DNA of 64,000 nt from Paraburkholderia sp. UYCP14C (GTDB taxonomy: Bacteria > Pseudomonadota > Gammaproteobacteria > Burkholderiales > Burkholderiaceae), in contig NZ_SELS01000033.1 of the NCBI RefSeq assembly GCF_004197395.1, forward strand, positions 23,474 to 87,473. The letters are read 5' to 3'. The notes beneath the pieces were generated by a model, which did not search any database, had not been told where the DNA came from, and was given only the letters and a program-made list of their open reading frames with translations. Shown piece after piece: positions 46,993 to 56,239 of this stretch. The stretch's first letter is position 1, and every line of letters begins with the position of its first letter. The position numbers and the translations under genes were made by a program.

Positions 46993-47669
46993 GCCAACAG
47001 ATCGAGCGTTGCCCGGGCCGAGGCGTCGGAGGAAGCGGGGTTTTGGCCCGTAACGAGCAATCCGTCAACCACCACATGGGATTGCCAATCGATGGCCTTG
47101 GTATAGCGCCCCCCATTGACCTTGAGCATGTCCTCCACCAGGAACGGGACCACATTGGTCAGGCCGATGGCCTCTTCCTCGCTGTTGCTGAACCCCGTAA
47201 CGGCCTTGCCAGAAACCAGCGGCTTGCCATCAGCGCCCTTGGCATGACGCAATACCGCGGGGGCGTGGCAGACTGCGCCGACGGGCTTGCCCGCCTGGAT
47301 GGCCTGTTCGATAAGTGCGATCGACACTGGGTCTTCAGCCAAGTCCCATAGCGGCCCATGACCGCCGGGATAAAACACAGCGTCGAAGTCAGCCAATGAC
47401 ACATCCGCGAGGCGCTTCGTGTCGGCCAGTGCCTTCGTCGCAGCCGCATCGACCGTGAAGCGCCTGGTCGCCTCAGTTTCGAAGCCGGGCTCGTTACTTT
47501 TCGGGTCCAGCGGCGGCTGCCCGCCCTTGGGTGAAGCCAAGGTCACTCCCGCGCCCGCATCCAGGAACGCGTAGTACGGTGCGGCCAGTTCCTCGAGCCA
47601 GAAACCGGTCCGTTCTCCGGTGTTGCCGAGTTGGTCATGCGAAGTCAGAACCACGAGGATCTTTTTCAT
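46989..47669 (-). CDS. DJ-1/PfpI superfamily protein, Hsp31/glyoxalase III-like
   Basis: Cysteine-dependent DJ-1 superfamily protein (226 aa). The nucleophile Cys is in GAVCHAPAVL after the strand, and FYPGGHGPLWDL provides the acidic-side pocket. Length and motifs match Hsp31-type glyoxalase III/deglycases, which turn methylglyoxal to lactate without glutathione. The start MKKILVV follows AAGGGC. It is placed between two exporters and regulated as an electrophile-response gene by position. Confidence 0.85.
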   Translation of the reverse strand: MKKILVVLTSHDQLGNTGERTGFWLEELAAPYYAFLDAGAGVTLASPKGGQPPLDPKSNEPGFETEATRRFTVDAAATKALADTKRLADVSLADFDAVFYPGGHGPLWDLAEDPVSIALIEQAIQAGKPVGAVCHAPAVLRHAKGADGKPLVSGKAVTGFSNSEEEAIGLTNVVPFLVEDMLKVNGGRYTKAIDWQSHVVVDGLLVTGQNPASSDASARATLDLLA

Positions 47670-47773
47670 GGATAAAGCCCTTTTTAGTGAATGGTGGGTA
47701 GGACACACTTGCCTGAACTTCTCCGGCGCATCAGGTCCCGTCGCAACCGACAACTTGACGGGCCTGCCGTCGT

Positions 47774-49705
47774 TCAGCGCGTATTCGTCAAGAAACCAGC
47801 ATTGGCGGAAAGCAGTCGCGCCGCGTTGGCCAAATCCCTCGCCTCTTGCATGCCGAGACGGGTGAGCCTCACCGATGCGACGGACAGCGCGTCTGAGGCT
47901 TTATGAGGTTCATTCGCCACGCGTCTCAACCGGCCAAGGGCGGCGCGAATGCTGCGCGAGGCTCCATCAGTCAGGGTGCCTTTTGCTAAGAGTTCATGCA
48001 TCGTGAAGGTCGCGGAACCGACGGCCAGCACCGTCAGACCGCCGTCGATGGCGGCATCCTGTGCGCTCCCCCCTCTCCCCGCCAAGGAGACAAGTCGCAG
48101 GAGCCTGTGATGTAAGCGGGCTTTCCATTCGAAGCGACGACCAGTATTTCCTCGCAGGTCCACCAGTTCTTGGAGTTCACGGACCATCATGCCAACCAAC
48201 ATACGCAGCCTATTTGCGGCGCCGAGGGGAAAAACGACGCGATAGGCAATCATGGCGATCAGCGGTGCCGCGACAAGGAAAATACTGTCGACAAACATCT
48301 CTACAAAGCTTCCTTTCGGCGGAAAGGCCGGGTGCAGGAACAGCAGCGATACGATGGCGTAGTCGAACCCGAATATCATCGTGACCCGATGCGAGTAGAA
48401 CAGAGCGGCAATCAAGATGACAGGCATGGTCATCAGCACGATGGCCAGTTCACTCGTAGCAAGCGGCCAGGCGAGGAACTGGCAAGCCAGGGCCGCGATT
48501 ACTCCGCAGATCTGGCCTGTGAAGATGAAACGCATCATGCCCGCAGGGTTCTCGAACACCGAGACCATCGAGACCATGATTGAAACGCCAAGTAGGAGCA
48601 GCGTTGCGGCACTCCATCCAGTGGCGGCCCAGATAAGGCCGACAGCCAGCATCGTGATGCCCGCGCGGGCGAAAGCTCTCCATGCAGCCGCCCAGTCCCG
48701 ATGCAAAACGACACGATGGCTACATAGCGGAACTCTGCCCGCTGCTTGCCTCCGAGCCGACGCAATGTAGGCTTGGTCTGCGTGCAACATCACAGAGAAA
48801 AGTTCATGTAGATGTCGATCGAACCCGGCCGCATGGACGAGCCGTTCCATGGCGGCCACCGTTTGCTCATAGCTCATGCCGCTTTCGAGACATGCGGAAA
48901 CATCTTCCAGTGGCAGGACGAGATCGTTGTGGCCAAGCGTTACCTGCCGGCGCGCAAGAAGAAGCAACGACATTTCGGTCATCATCAGCTCCCTGATGGC
49001 AAGTACCATGCGGCGCGACCGAAGGGAGCCGGCGCCGTGCGGCTCGAGCAGTTCCTCTATGGCGGCCATCTCCGCAAGGATCTTGCGCTGCTCTTCCGTA
49101 AGGGGCTCATCGCAGTCCCGCCCGATCCAAGCAGCCAGATCGCGGAAAACCCGAGCTGTCAGCCGTCTCAAGCGGCCGGTCAAGGCGTCCTCTTGAGCAT
49201 GCGGTGTGAAGATGATGCCGACGATGAGTGCAAGCAGCACCCCCACCAGAATGGTCGCGAGTCGGTCAAGACCGACTTCCATTATTCGGTGAGGATGAGC
49301 CCTATCGGCCAGCGCAACGATCGAGGCGGAATACCCGGCAAGGATGGTGCCGTAGGCAACGAATCCTCGCTGGGCGTTAGCGATCCCGGCGCACAACGCG
49401 ATCCACACGGAAAGCCCGGCTACGAGCAAGACGGGCTCGCCCCCGGAGCAGAGCATCAAGAGAATCCCGGCAAGCGTACCGGTTAGCGTTCCGGCGATAC
49501 GAAACACACTCTTTTCTAAAACCTGGCCGCGGGTGGGTTGTGCCGCCACCCAGATCGTCATGGCGGACCATTGCGGATGGTCCAGCCCGAGCAACCAGGC
49601 AATCAGAAACGCTGCGCAAGCTGCAACGGCGGTGCGCAGTGAAAAGCACAATTTCGGCACGTCGAAGCCGAGGCTCGCGATGGACCTCGAAATGCTCGGC
49701 AGCAT
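47774..49705 (-). CDS. FUSC family exporter (aromatic acid efflux-like)
   Basis: FUSC/AaeB-family protein of 643 aa with two sets of membrane helices (about residues 20-160 and 345-480) flanking cytoplasmic regions, typical of fusaric acid and aromatic carboxylate exporters. It starts on the TGATG overlap with the SDR stop. It lacks the membrane-fusion and outer-membrane partners in this cluster. It probably exports an acid or quinone made toxic in the cell. Confidence 0.9.
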   Translation of the reverse strand: MLPSISRSIASLGFDVPKLCFSLRTAVAACAAFLIAWLLGLDHPQWSAMTIWVAAQPTRGQVLEKSVFRIAGTLTGTLAGILLMLCSGGEPVLLVAGLSVWIALCAGIANAQRGFVAYGTILAGYSASIVALADRAHPHRIMEVGLDRLATILVGVLLALIVGIIFTPHAQEDALTGRLRRLTARVFRDLAAWIGRDCDEPLTEEQRKILAEMAAIEELLEPHGAGSLRSRRMVLAIRELMMTEMSLLLLARRQVTLGHNDLVLPLEDVSACLESGMSYEQTVAAMERLVHAAGFDRHLHELFSVMLHADQAYIASARRQAAGRVPLCSHRVVLHRDWAAAWRAFARAGITMLAVGLIWAATGWSAATLLLLGVSIMVSMVSVFENPAGMMRFIFTGQICGVIAALACQFLAWPLATSELAIVLMTMPVILIAALFYSHRVTMIFGFDYAIVSLLFLHPAFPPKGSFVEMFVDSIFLVAAPLIAMIAYRVVFPLGAANRLRMLVGMMVRELQELVDLRGNTGRRFEWKARLHHRLLRLVSLAGRGGSAQDAAIDGGLTVLAVGSATFTMHELLAKGTLTDGASRSIRAALGRLRRVANEPHKASDALSVASVRLTRLGMQEARDLANAARLLSANAGFLTNTR

Positions 49706-50418
49706 CAGATATGCAGGTCTGGGATGAGATAGATAGGCTCGGCGCTCGAGAGAGACTGTTTGATCTGCCGGGGGCCCTCATCGACAAGAACTTCCTTCTG
49801 CTCGGTTTCAATGCCTTGAAGAATCGCGCGTGCAACGTCCTCGGGAGCCGTCTTCACTGCGTCAACGTCGCTGGCCATATCGGTGTCGATGTAGCCCGGA
49901 TGAACGTTCAGGACAAACGTGCCTTGGCCGCACAGTTCCTGCCGGAGGCCGTTTGAAATTCCCCATGCTGCGGATTTCGATGCGCTATACGCGGACTTGC
50001 CGGGCAGACTGAACCATGTCACACCGGACAGGATGTTGACGATCCCACCGCCCCCATTGAGCTTGAGCACGGGTACGAATGCCTTCGACACGGCGAGCAA
50101 GCCGAGAACATTGACTTCGATATGACGGCGCAGGACATCGACGGAGTCGCTCGATGTCAGCGAACCCGCGACAAGTACGGCCGCGTTGTTGATGACCAGG
50201 TCGACATCACGGCACTGAGCCGCAGCGATTTCGACACCTTCAAAATTCGTCACATCGAGTTCGATCCACTGCACACGGTGATCGAATTCGTCGGGGCGCC
50301 GTCGACTTGCTGCGTACACTTTCGCGACGCCCGCATCGAGGAGCGACCGCACTAGCACCTCGCCGAGGCCTCGATTGGCCCCGGTGACGAATACCACCTT
50401 ACCCTTGAGCTGCATCAT
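49705..50418 (-). CDS. SDR-family NAD(P) oxidoreductase
   Basis: Classical short-chain dehydrogenase (237 aa). FVTGANRGLGEVLV binds cofactor, NNAAVL stabilises the sheet, and YSASK gives the catalytic Tyr/Lys after an LSGVTW segment holding the Ser. Substrate is unknown; carbonyl reduction of an aldehyde or ketone fits the operon. It is the first gene of the operon that continues with FUSC, and its promoter is divergent from tetR. Confidence 0.92.
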   Translation of the reverse strand: MMQLKGKVVFVTGANRGLGEVLVRSLLDAGVAKVYAASRRRPDEFDHRVQWIELDVTNFEGVEIAAAQCRDVDLVINNAAVLVAGSLTSSDSVDVLRRHIEVNVLGLLAVSKAFVPVLKLNGGGGIVNILSGVTWFSLPGKSAYSASKSAAWGISNGLRQELCGQGTFVLNVHPGYIDTDMASDVDAVKTAPEDVARAILQGIETEQKEVLVDEGPRQIKQSLSSAEPIYLIPDLHI

Positions 50419-50570
50419 CCACTCCAGTTATCACTGCATGATTAATTTCGGTACTTGCCTATTGGCGGTGTTCGACATCGGAGAGATCTCTGCCGGTCGA
50501 CTAAGACCTACGGGCCGGGCGAACGCCCCCCGTCCGATGCACAGAATCGGTTAGGAAGCGATCTCGAAAT

Positions 50571-50599
50571 ATAATATGACCGGTCATACTTTAGGTCAA
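50571..50599 (-). promoter_or_regulatory. promoter with TetR operator for the SDR-FUSC-DJ-1-MFS operon
   Basis: Minus strand TTGACC (50594-50599), 17-base spacer, TATTAT (50571-50576). The perfect palindrome ATGACCGGTCAT (50576-50587) fills the spacer from the -10 end. The SDR start is about 150 bases downstream. Confidence 0.7.
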
Positions 50600-50622
50600 C
50601 ACGATGACATCGACATGGGTGC

Positions 50623-50667
50623 TTGACAATTTCCGGGGCCTCCATTAAATTCAATACGACCGGTCAT
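50623..50667 (+). promoter_or_regulatory. promoter with TetR operator for the tetR1 operon
   Basis: TTGACA (50623-50628), exactly 17 bases, TAAATT (50646-50651): a near-consensus sigma-70 promoter. The operator ACGACCGGTCAT (50656-50667) covers the likely transcription start, 24 bases before the tetR1 ATG, so autorepression is expected. Confidence 0.75.
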
Positions 50668-50690
50668 ATATTTAAACTGGACCCTGAAAG

Positions 50691-51308
50691 ATGGAATCGC
50701 AAGTGACTGCCACACGCCGCGGGCCGAAGCCGAAGGCAAATACGCGAGACGCCCTACTGCGTGCAGGAGTGCGGATGTTTCACGAGAGAGGCTTTACGGC
50801 AACTGGCGTCAAGGACATAGTTGACGCGGCCGAGGTACCCAAGGGGTCGTTCTACACCCACTTCGATAGCAAGGAAGCGTTCGGACGGGACGTGGTCGAT
50901 AGCTATTTCGATGGTGGTCTCGAAGATCTGCATGCACTTCTAACCAACGAACGCATCCCGCCACTCGAGCGTTTGCGCGCCTATTTTAAAGACAGGATCC
51001 GTGGCTACGGCACGGCAGGCTACGTGCAGGGCTGCTTGATGGGCAATTTGAGCCTCGAAATCGCTGATCACAGCGCCTTGATTCGCAGCCGGATAGCGGC
51101 GCATTTCAGGACTTGGAGCGGCTTCTTCGCGAACTGCATTGCCGAGGCGCAAAGCTCGGGCGCCATTCGAAATCAGCTACCCGCGTCAGTGCTCGCCGAG
51201 TTCGTGTTGAACTGTTGGGAGGGCGCGCTTTTGCGGATGCGCGCTGAAAAGAACGGACGTCCTTTGATCGAATTTACCGAAGTCGTCTTCGGGGCGATTC
51301 TGGTCTGA
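50691..51308 (+). CDS. TetR-family regulator, NemR-like (tetR1)
   Basis: TetR repressor of 205 aa. The DNA-binding part (GVKDIVDAAEVPKGSFYTHF, SKEAFG) closely follows NemR. In the ligand domain GYVQGCLMGNLSLEIADHS contains a Cys at the place of the NemR redox-sensing region; Cys residues also occur in CIAEAQ and NCWEGA. The candidate operator overlaps its own promoter. It leads an operon with thioesterase, alcohol dehydrogenase, aldehyde dehydrogenase and esterase genes. A paralogue is at 55416. Sensing of quinones, enals or aldehydes is inferred from NemR. Confidence 0.9.
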   Translation: MESQVTATRRGPKPKANTRDALLRAGVRMFHERGFTATGVKDIVDAAEVPKGSFYTHFDSKEAFGRDVVDSYFDGGLEDLHALLTNERIPPLERLRAYFKDRIRGYGTAGYVQGCLMGNLSLEIADHSALIRSRIAAHFRTWSGFFANCIAEAQSSGAIRNQLPASVLAEFVLNCWEGALLRMRAEKNGRPLIEFTEVVFGAILV

Positions 51309-51328
51309 ACCGAGTTCGAGAGGAACCA

Positions 51329-51763
51329 ATGGATCACCTGGAAATGACGGGCCTCGAACTGCTGCGGGCGGTAGCGGCTGGCCACTCGCCGCCCTCGCCG
51401 ATGGCCACGACAGTGCCAATGTCGTTTGTCGAAGTCGAAGCCGGATACGTGAAACTGACCGCACGCGCCGGTGGCCAACATCTCAACCCACAGGGCGGCG
51501 TACATGGCGGATTTGCCGCAACGGTACTCGATTCAGTGACCGGCTGTGCTGTCCACTCCACGTTGGAGGCCGGTGTCGGTTACGGCACGATTGACCTGCA
51601 CGTCAAGATGTTGCGGCCGGTACCGCGCGATCAGGAATTGCTTGCCGAAGCTCGCCTAGTCCACCTCTCACGCAATATTGCAACGTCGGAGGGCACGTTG
51701 AAATCCGCTGAAGGAAAGCTGCTCGCGACTGCAACGGCGACTTGTTTCGTAAAGAGAGGCTAA
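51329..51763 (+). CDS. PaaI-type hotdog thioesterase
   Basis: Hotdog-fold thioesterase (144 aa) with the PaaI signature around GGVHGGFAATVLDSVTGCA; the Asp of this helix and HGG are the usual catalytic elements. It would release free acid from an aromatic or short acyl-CoA. It starts 20 bases after tetR1 with a GAGGAAC ribosome site. Confidence 0.9.
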   Translation: MDHLEMTGLELLRAVAAGHSPPSPMATTVPMSFVEVEAGYVKLTARAGGQHLNPQGGVHGGFAATVLDSVTGCAVHSTLEAGVGYGTIDLHVKMLRPVPRDQELLAEARLVHLSRNIATSEGTLKSAEGKLLATATATCFVKRG

Positions 51764-51870
51764 ACCGGTAGGCCCACAAAATTCAGCATCCGCAGCAAAA
51801 GCATTTGAGAAGCGAATCGGCTCCGTATCGACATACGGCATCCGCTGATACTTACATAAGGAGACAACAA

Positions 51871-52938
51871 ATGCTGGGTTTTGACGTGGTGGAGCATGGC
51901 AAGCCGCTGCAGGCGCGCCTGCGCGAAACGCCTGTGCCGAAAGGCCGCGAAGTCGTATTGCGCGTTACGCATGCGGGCTTGTGTCATTCCGACATCCATC
52001 TGTGGAAGGGTTACTACGATCTCGGTGGCGGTAAGCGGGCTTCGCTGAGCGATCGAGGGCTGTTCCCGCCATTCACATTGGGCCACGAATCGCTTGGGAT
52101 TGTGGTCGCCGTTGGCGAGGAAGTGTCGGAGGTCACAGTCGGCGCCCGCCGCCTTGTGTTTCCGTGGGTGGCATGCGGCGCATGTTGGGCCTGCGATCGT
52201 GGGCGCACCGATCTGTGCGCGAAACAACGCACTATCGGTCTCGCAACGCCTGGCGGATTCGCGACACATATCCTCGTGCCGGACGCCCGCTATCTTGTGG
52301 ACGTCGAAGGAATCGACGATGCATTTGCCGCGACCCTCGCCTGCTCGGGTGTTTCCTCATACGCGGCTGTCAATAAGCTGCCGGCGCTCGAGGCGACCGA
52401 TCATGTCGCGGTGATTGGGTGCGGGGGCGTCGGCCTGACCGCAATCTCTATCCTGCGCGCGCGCGGTATCGAGAAAATCATCGCGTGTGATGTCGCTGAA
52501 GATAAATTGAAAGCTGCCAGCGCTCAAGGTGCGACGCTGACCCTACGTACGGACCGCTACCATGCCCCCCACGCATTGAGCGAATTGGCGCAAGGCATGC
52601 TCGGAGGCGTGCTCGATTTCGTAGGCATTCCCTCGACGCTCGATCTGGCGTACGGCGCGTTGCGCAAGGGAGGGACCTACGTGTTGTGCGGTCTGCACGG
52701 CGGCGAGGCGGCGATCGCCCTTCCACCGATGGTGCAACGTTCTCTATCGCTCGTCGGCTCATTCGTGGGAACGCTGGCCGAACTTGAAGCAACCGTCGCG
52801 CTCGCCAAAGCTCGCAAACTGGCCGTGTTGCCGATCCGCACGTGCGCAGCCGATAAGATCAACAACGCCTTGACCGACCTCGACGAGGGACATGTGGTCG
52901 GGCGAACTGTGCTCGACTTTAGCGGAGTCGCGGCGTAA
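51871..52938 (+). CDS. zinc-dependent alcohol dehydrogenase
   Basis: Medium-chain alcohol dehydrogenase (355 aa). Catalytic zinc ligands are the Cys of HAGLCHSD and the His/Glu of GHESLG; structural zinc Cys are CGACWACDRGRTDLC. NAD-binding GCGGVGLTAI is intact. The ATG follows AAGGAGACAACAA, which sets the start 22 codons inside the longer frame. It should oxidise an alcohol to an aldehyde for the ALDH 42 bases downstream. Confidence 0.93.
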   Translation: MLGFDVVEHGKPLQARLRETPVPKGREVVLRVTHAGLCHSDIHLWKGYYDLGGGKRASLSDRGLFPPFTLGHESLGIVVAVGEEVSEVTVGARRLVFPWVACGACWACDRGRTDLCAKQRTIGLATPGGFATHILVPDARYLVDVEGIDDAFAATLACSGVSSYAAVNKLPALEATDHVAVIGCGGVGLTAISILRARGIEKIIACDVAEDKLKAASAQGATLTLRTDRYHAPHALSELAQGMLGGVLDFVGIPSTLDLAYGALRKGGTYVLCGLHGGEAAIALPPMVQRSLSLVGSFVGTLAELEATVALAKARKLAVLPIRTCAADKINNALTDLDEGHVVGRTVLDFSGVAA

Positions 52939-52980
52939 TGGGCCCTCCCCGATCAGTTAGATGCTACAACGAGGTTTTTC

Positions 52981-54426
52981 ATGGGTATGACGAAGTATCA
53001 GAACACACGCCTTTATATCAATGGCGAGTGGTGCGACGCGCAGAGCGGCGCGACGCTCGACGTAGTCAATCCGGCCACCGGGGATAAGATTGGCACGGTC
53101 GCCCGTGCCGGCATCGTCGACTTGGAGCGCGCCGTCGCGGCAGCACAAGCTGGGTTTGCGGCTTGGCGCAAGGTCTCCGCGTTAGAACGCGCGACCTTGA
53201 TGCGTAAGGCTGCTGCGCTGGTGCGGGAGCGTGTAGACACGATAGCAGGCCTGATGACGCTCGAGCAAGGCAAGCCCCTTGCCGAAGCGCGCACAGAAGT
53301 CAACTCCGCTGCAGATACTATCGAATGGTTCGCAGATGAGGGGCGTCGCGTCTATGGCCGCATCGTGCCGCCGCGCAACCTCAACGCTCAGCAAACGGTC
53401 GTTAAGGAGCCCGTCGGACCGGTTGCAGCGTTTACGCCGTGGAATTTTCCCATCAATCAGGTCGTGCGTAAGTTGTCGGCCGCACTGACGACAGGTTGCT
53501 CATTCATCGTAAAAGCCCCGGAAGAGACGCCGGCGTCGCCGGGTGAACTGATCCGTGCTTTCGCCGATGCCGGCGTGCCCAACGGCGTGCTCGGGCTCGT
53601 GTTCGGCGATCCCTCAGAGATCTCCCGTTTTCTCATCGAGCATGCTGCAATCCGCAAAGTCACGTTCACGGGCTCGACGGCGATCGGCAAACAACTTGCT
53701 GCGCTCGCCGGCCAGCATATGAAGCGCGCGACCATGGAATTGGGTGGTCATGCACCGGTGATCGTCGCGGAGGATGCCGACATCGAACTTGCCGTCAAAG
53801 CATCGGGAGCCGCGAAATTCCGCAATGCTGGTCAGGTTTGCATTTCGCCGACGCGGTTTCTCGTGCATAACAGCGTCATCGACGATTTTTCCCAAGCGCT
53901 CGTCAAACATGCGGAGAGTCTCTCGGTAGGCAACGGCCTTGCGCAAGGCACGACTCTCGGGCCACTCGCCAACGCGCGCCGGGTAACCGCCATGACGAAT
54001 GTCGTTGAGGACGCCCGCAAATCGGGGGCGACCGTGGCGACAGGTGGGGAGCGCATCGGGACGGCGGGCAACTTTTTCGCGCCCACGATATTGACCAACG
54101 TTCCGCTTCACGCGGACGTGTTCAACAACGAGCCGTTCGGGCCGGTGGCGGCCATTCGCGGATTCGATTCGCTCGAAGATGCGATCTCCGAGGCCAACCG
54201 CTTGCCTTATGGTCTCGCCGGATACGCCTTTACCCGCTCGTTCAAGAACGTTCATCTGCTCACGAACGCCTTGGAAGTCGGCATGTTGTGGATCAACCAA
54301 CCCGCCACGCCGTGGCCGGAGATGCCGTTCGGCGGTGTAAAAGATTCAGGGTACGGCTCGGAAGGCGGCCCCGAAGCACTCGAGCCGTATCTCGTCACGA
54401 AGGCGGTGGCGGTAACGGCAGTGTGA
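52981..54426 (+). CDS. NAD(P)-dependent aldehyde dehydrogenase (SSADH branch)
   Basis: Aldehyde dehydrogenase of 481 aa with catalytic Cys in [12 protein letters not shown], Glu in MELGGHAPV and [11 protein letters not shown]. GabD-like features suggest semialdehydes, but other aldehydes are possible. It lies behind the alcohol dehydrogenase in one operon, giving a two-step alcohol-to-acid oxidation. The start MGMTKYQ has an alternate Met two codons on. Unlike the related gene at 42266 it is intact. Confidence 0.93.
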   Translation: MGMTKYQNTRLYINGEWCDAQSGATLDVVNPATGDKIGTVARAGIVDLERAVAAAQAGFAAWRKVSALERATLMRKAAALVRERVDTIAGLMTLEQGKPLAEARTEVNSAADTIEWFADEGRRVYGRIVPPRNLNAQQTVVKEPVGPVAAFTPWNFPINQVVRKLSAALTTGCSFIVKAPEETPASPGELIRAFADAGVPNGVLGLVFGDPSEISRFLIEHAAIRKVTFTGSTAIGKQLAALAGQHMKRATMELGGHAPVIVAEDADIELAVKASGAAKFRNAGQVCISPTRFLVHNSVIDDFSQALVKHAESLSVGNGLAQGTTLGPLANARRVTAMTNVVEDARKSGATVATGGERIGTAGNFFAPTILTNVPLHADVFNNEPFGPVAAIRGFDSLEDAISEANRLPYGLAGYAFTRSFKNVHLLTNALEVGMLWINQPATPWPEMPFGGVKDSGYGSEGGPEALEPYLVTKAVAVTAV

Positions 54427-54469
54427 CTCAGCGGAATTTTCTCCATTTCCCAAAAACATCGAAAACTCG

Positions 54470-55450
54470 ATGCCCCTCGATCCACACCTCAGTGCGGTGC
54501 TTGCGCAGATGGCCGCGTCCGGGCGCAAGCCGATGCATGAATGCTCGGTACAAGAAGCCCGGGACCTATATCTTGCGCTCACCTACGGCTCGCGTACGCC
54601 GGAGCAAGTGGTGCCGGTTGCCAGCGTTAAGGATGCTTTCGTCGATGGTGGCGCCGGTCCGCTAAGGTCACGCATCTATCGCCCCAACGGCTCGGGACCC
54701 TTCCCCACAGTCGCCTTCTTCCACGGCGGCGGCTTTGTCATCGGCGACCTCGATACACACGACAACATGTGTCGCGAGCTTTGTCGGGGTAGCCAGGTCG
54801 TGGTCGTCTCCGTGGACTACCGTCTGGCGCCTGAGCATCCGTTTCCGGCCGCTGTGGACGACGCGATCGCATCAACGAGGTGGGTCTCGGTGCACGCAAA
54901 ACAACTCGGGGGCGAGGAGGTCGTCGCTGTCGCCGGTGATAGCGCAGGCGGGAATCTAGCGGCCGTCGTCTCCCAGCAATTGGCCGCTCTCGGAACACCG
55001 CTGGCGGCGCAGTTCCTGATCTACCCGGCGGTAGATAACAGCTGGGTGGGTTATCCGTCCATAGAAAAGCATGGGCGCGGGTATTTCCTCGAGCAGGAAA
55101 CCCTCGGGTGGTTCTTCGAACACTACACGGGCGCTTTGAAGGATCTGACGGATGCTCGGCTGGCGCCGATAAAGGCATCCAGCCTTGCGGGCCTTCCACC
55201 GGCGGTGATCGTCACCGCCGAATTCGATCCGTTGCGGGACCAGGGTGAAGCCTATGGAATCGAGCTCCACGCAGCGGGCAGCAAAGCGGAGATGTTCCGT
55301 TGCGAAGGCATGATCCATGGCTTCTTCGACATGGGCCGCTGGTCACCCGCAGCTCAACGGTTCATTCGCGCGAGCATCGAGCGCTTCGGGCTGGTCGTGC
55401 GCGGCGCCTACGGGCTCAGACGAGAACCGAGTGGAAAATCACTTCCCTGA
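54470..55450 (+). CDS. alpha/beta hydrolase, hormone-sensitive lipase family
   Basis: Esterase (326 aa) with oxyanion motif HGGG at residues 85-88, nucleophile Ser158 in GDSAGG, acid in EFDPLRD and His in GMIHGF. Broad acyl esters or lactones are the usual substrates. No clear ribosome site is visible, so it may be coupled to upstream translation. The last 35 bases overlap the 3' end of the convergent tetR2 gene. Confidence 0.9.
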   Translation: MPLDPHLSAVLAQMAASGRKPMHECSVQEARDLYLALTYGSRTPEQVVPVASVKDAFVDGGAGPLRSRIYRPNGSGPFPTVAFFHGGGFVIGDLDTHDNMCRELCRGSQVVVVSVDYRLAPEHPFPAAVDDAIASTRWVSVHAKQLGGEEVVAVAGDSAGGNLAAVVSQQLAALGTPLAAQFLIYPAVDNSWVGYPSIEKHGRGYFLEQETLGWFFEHYTGALKDLTDARLAPIKASSLAGLPPAVIVTAEFDPLRDQGEAYGIELHAAGSKAEMFRCEGMIHGFFDMGRWSPAAQRFIRASIERFGLVVRGAYGLRREPSGKSLP

Positions 55451-56024
55451 ACTCTTTGAGCGGCACGTCGCTTTTTTCCACGCGCATGCGAAGCAGCGCG
55501 CCTTCCCAGCTATTCAGAAGAAACTGGGCCAACATTGATGCAGGAAGCTGATTCCTGATCTCTCCGGTGCCCTGAGCGGCAGCAATGCATTCCTCCAAGA
55601 GACCGGTCCACGTCTTGAAGTTGGCGGCGATACGCTCGCGAATCGCCGTGCTGTGGTCGGCGACTTCGAGGCTGAGGTTGCCCATCAGGCATCCCCGCGC
55701 ATAGCCAGCCGCCTTGAGCGAGCGGATTCTCTTATCGAAATAGGCTTGCAGCCGTTCGAGCGGCGACAGTGTGTCGTCGCGGAACAGCGGCTGTAGCTCG
55801 GAGAGGCTGCGGTTGAAATAGCAGTCGACCACCTCCGCTCCGAATGCTTCCTTGCTGTCAAAGTGGTTATAGAAGGACCCTTTGGGAACGCTCGCCTTGT
55901 CGACGATCTCCTGGATCCCCGTTGCGGAATACCCTCCCGCGTGGAGCATCCGCAATCCTGCGCTGAGCAATTCGTCCCGCGTGTGCGGATTCGGCTTTGG
56001 CCCGCGACGGGCGGCAGTATTCAT
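55416..56024 (-). CDS. TetR-family regulator, NemR-like paralogue (tetR2)
   Basis: TetR regulator of 202 aa, an obvious paralogue of tetR1 (shared RRGPKPN-TRDELL start, VPKGSFYNHFDSKEAFG, GCLMGNLSLEVADHS). The recognition helix differs by few residues, so both may bind the same palindrome. Two candidate operators lie 24 and 42 bases before the start. It faces the lactonase operon on the other side and overlaps the esterase 3' end by 35 bases. Confidence 0.9.
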   Translation of the reverse strand: MNTAARRGPKPNPHTRDELLSAGLRMLHAGGYSATGIQEIVDKASVPKGSFYNHFDSKEAFGAEVVDCYFNRSLSELQPLFRDDTLSPLERLQAYFDKRIRSLKAAGYARGCLMGNLSLEVADHSTAIRERIAANFKTWTGLLEECIAAAQGTGEIRNQLPASMLAQFLLNSWEGALLRMRVEKSDVPLKEFREVIFHSVLV

Positions 56025-56047
56025 TTGAACCCCTCAACCAATAAAAA

Positions 56048-56077
56048 GCGACCGGTCAGCGTCGTACGAACAGTCAT
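56048..56077. promoter_or_regulatory. two TetR operator candidates upstream of tetR2
   Basis: GCGACCGGTCAG (56048-56059, degenerate ends) and ACGAACAGTCAT (56066-56077, one base from the site at 56254). TAAGAT, a plausible -10, overlaps the distal site on the minus strand, so autoregulation is likely. Confidence 0.5.
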
Positions 56078-56239
56078 CTTACATTTTTTTTGAAAACAGT
56101 GAAGTCTGCTGCCAACGACGCGAATAAACCCGGCAGGTCGGGGCCGCCGGACGCAGCCGCGGAATTCCCTCTCGCACTGCACTATTACCTGCCCACGCCG
56201 CTAGATGCGGGCGGATCGCCCTGTCAGGGTTAGCGCGAA

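Noticed and set aside
51540-51551. GTGACCGGCTG-like sequences inside genes resembling the TetR palindrome
   Set aside because: They lack the dyad symmetry of the intergenic sites and lie within coding sequence.
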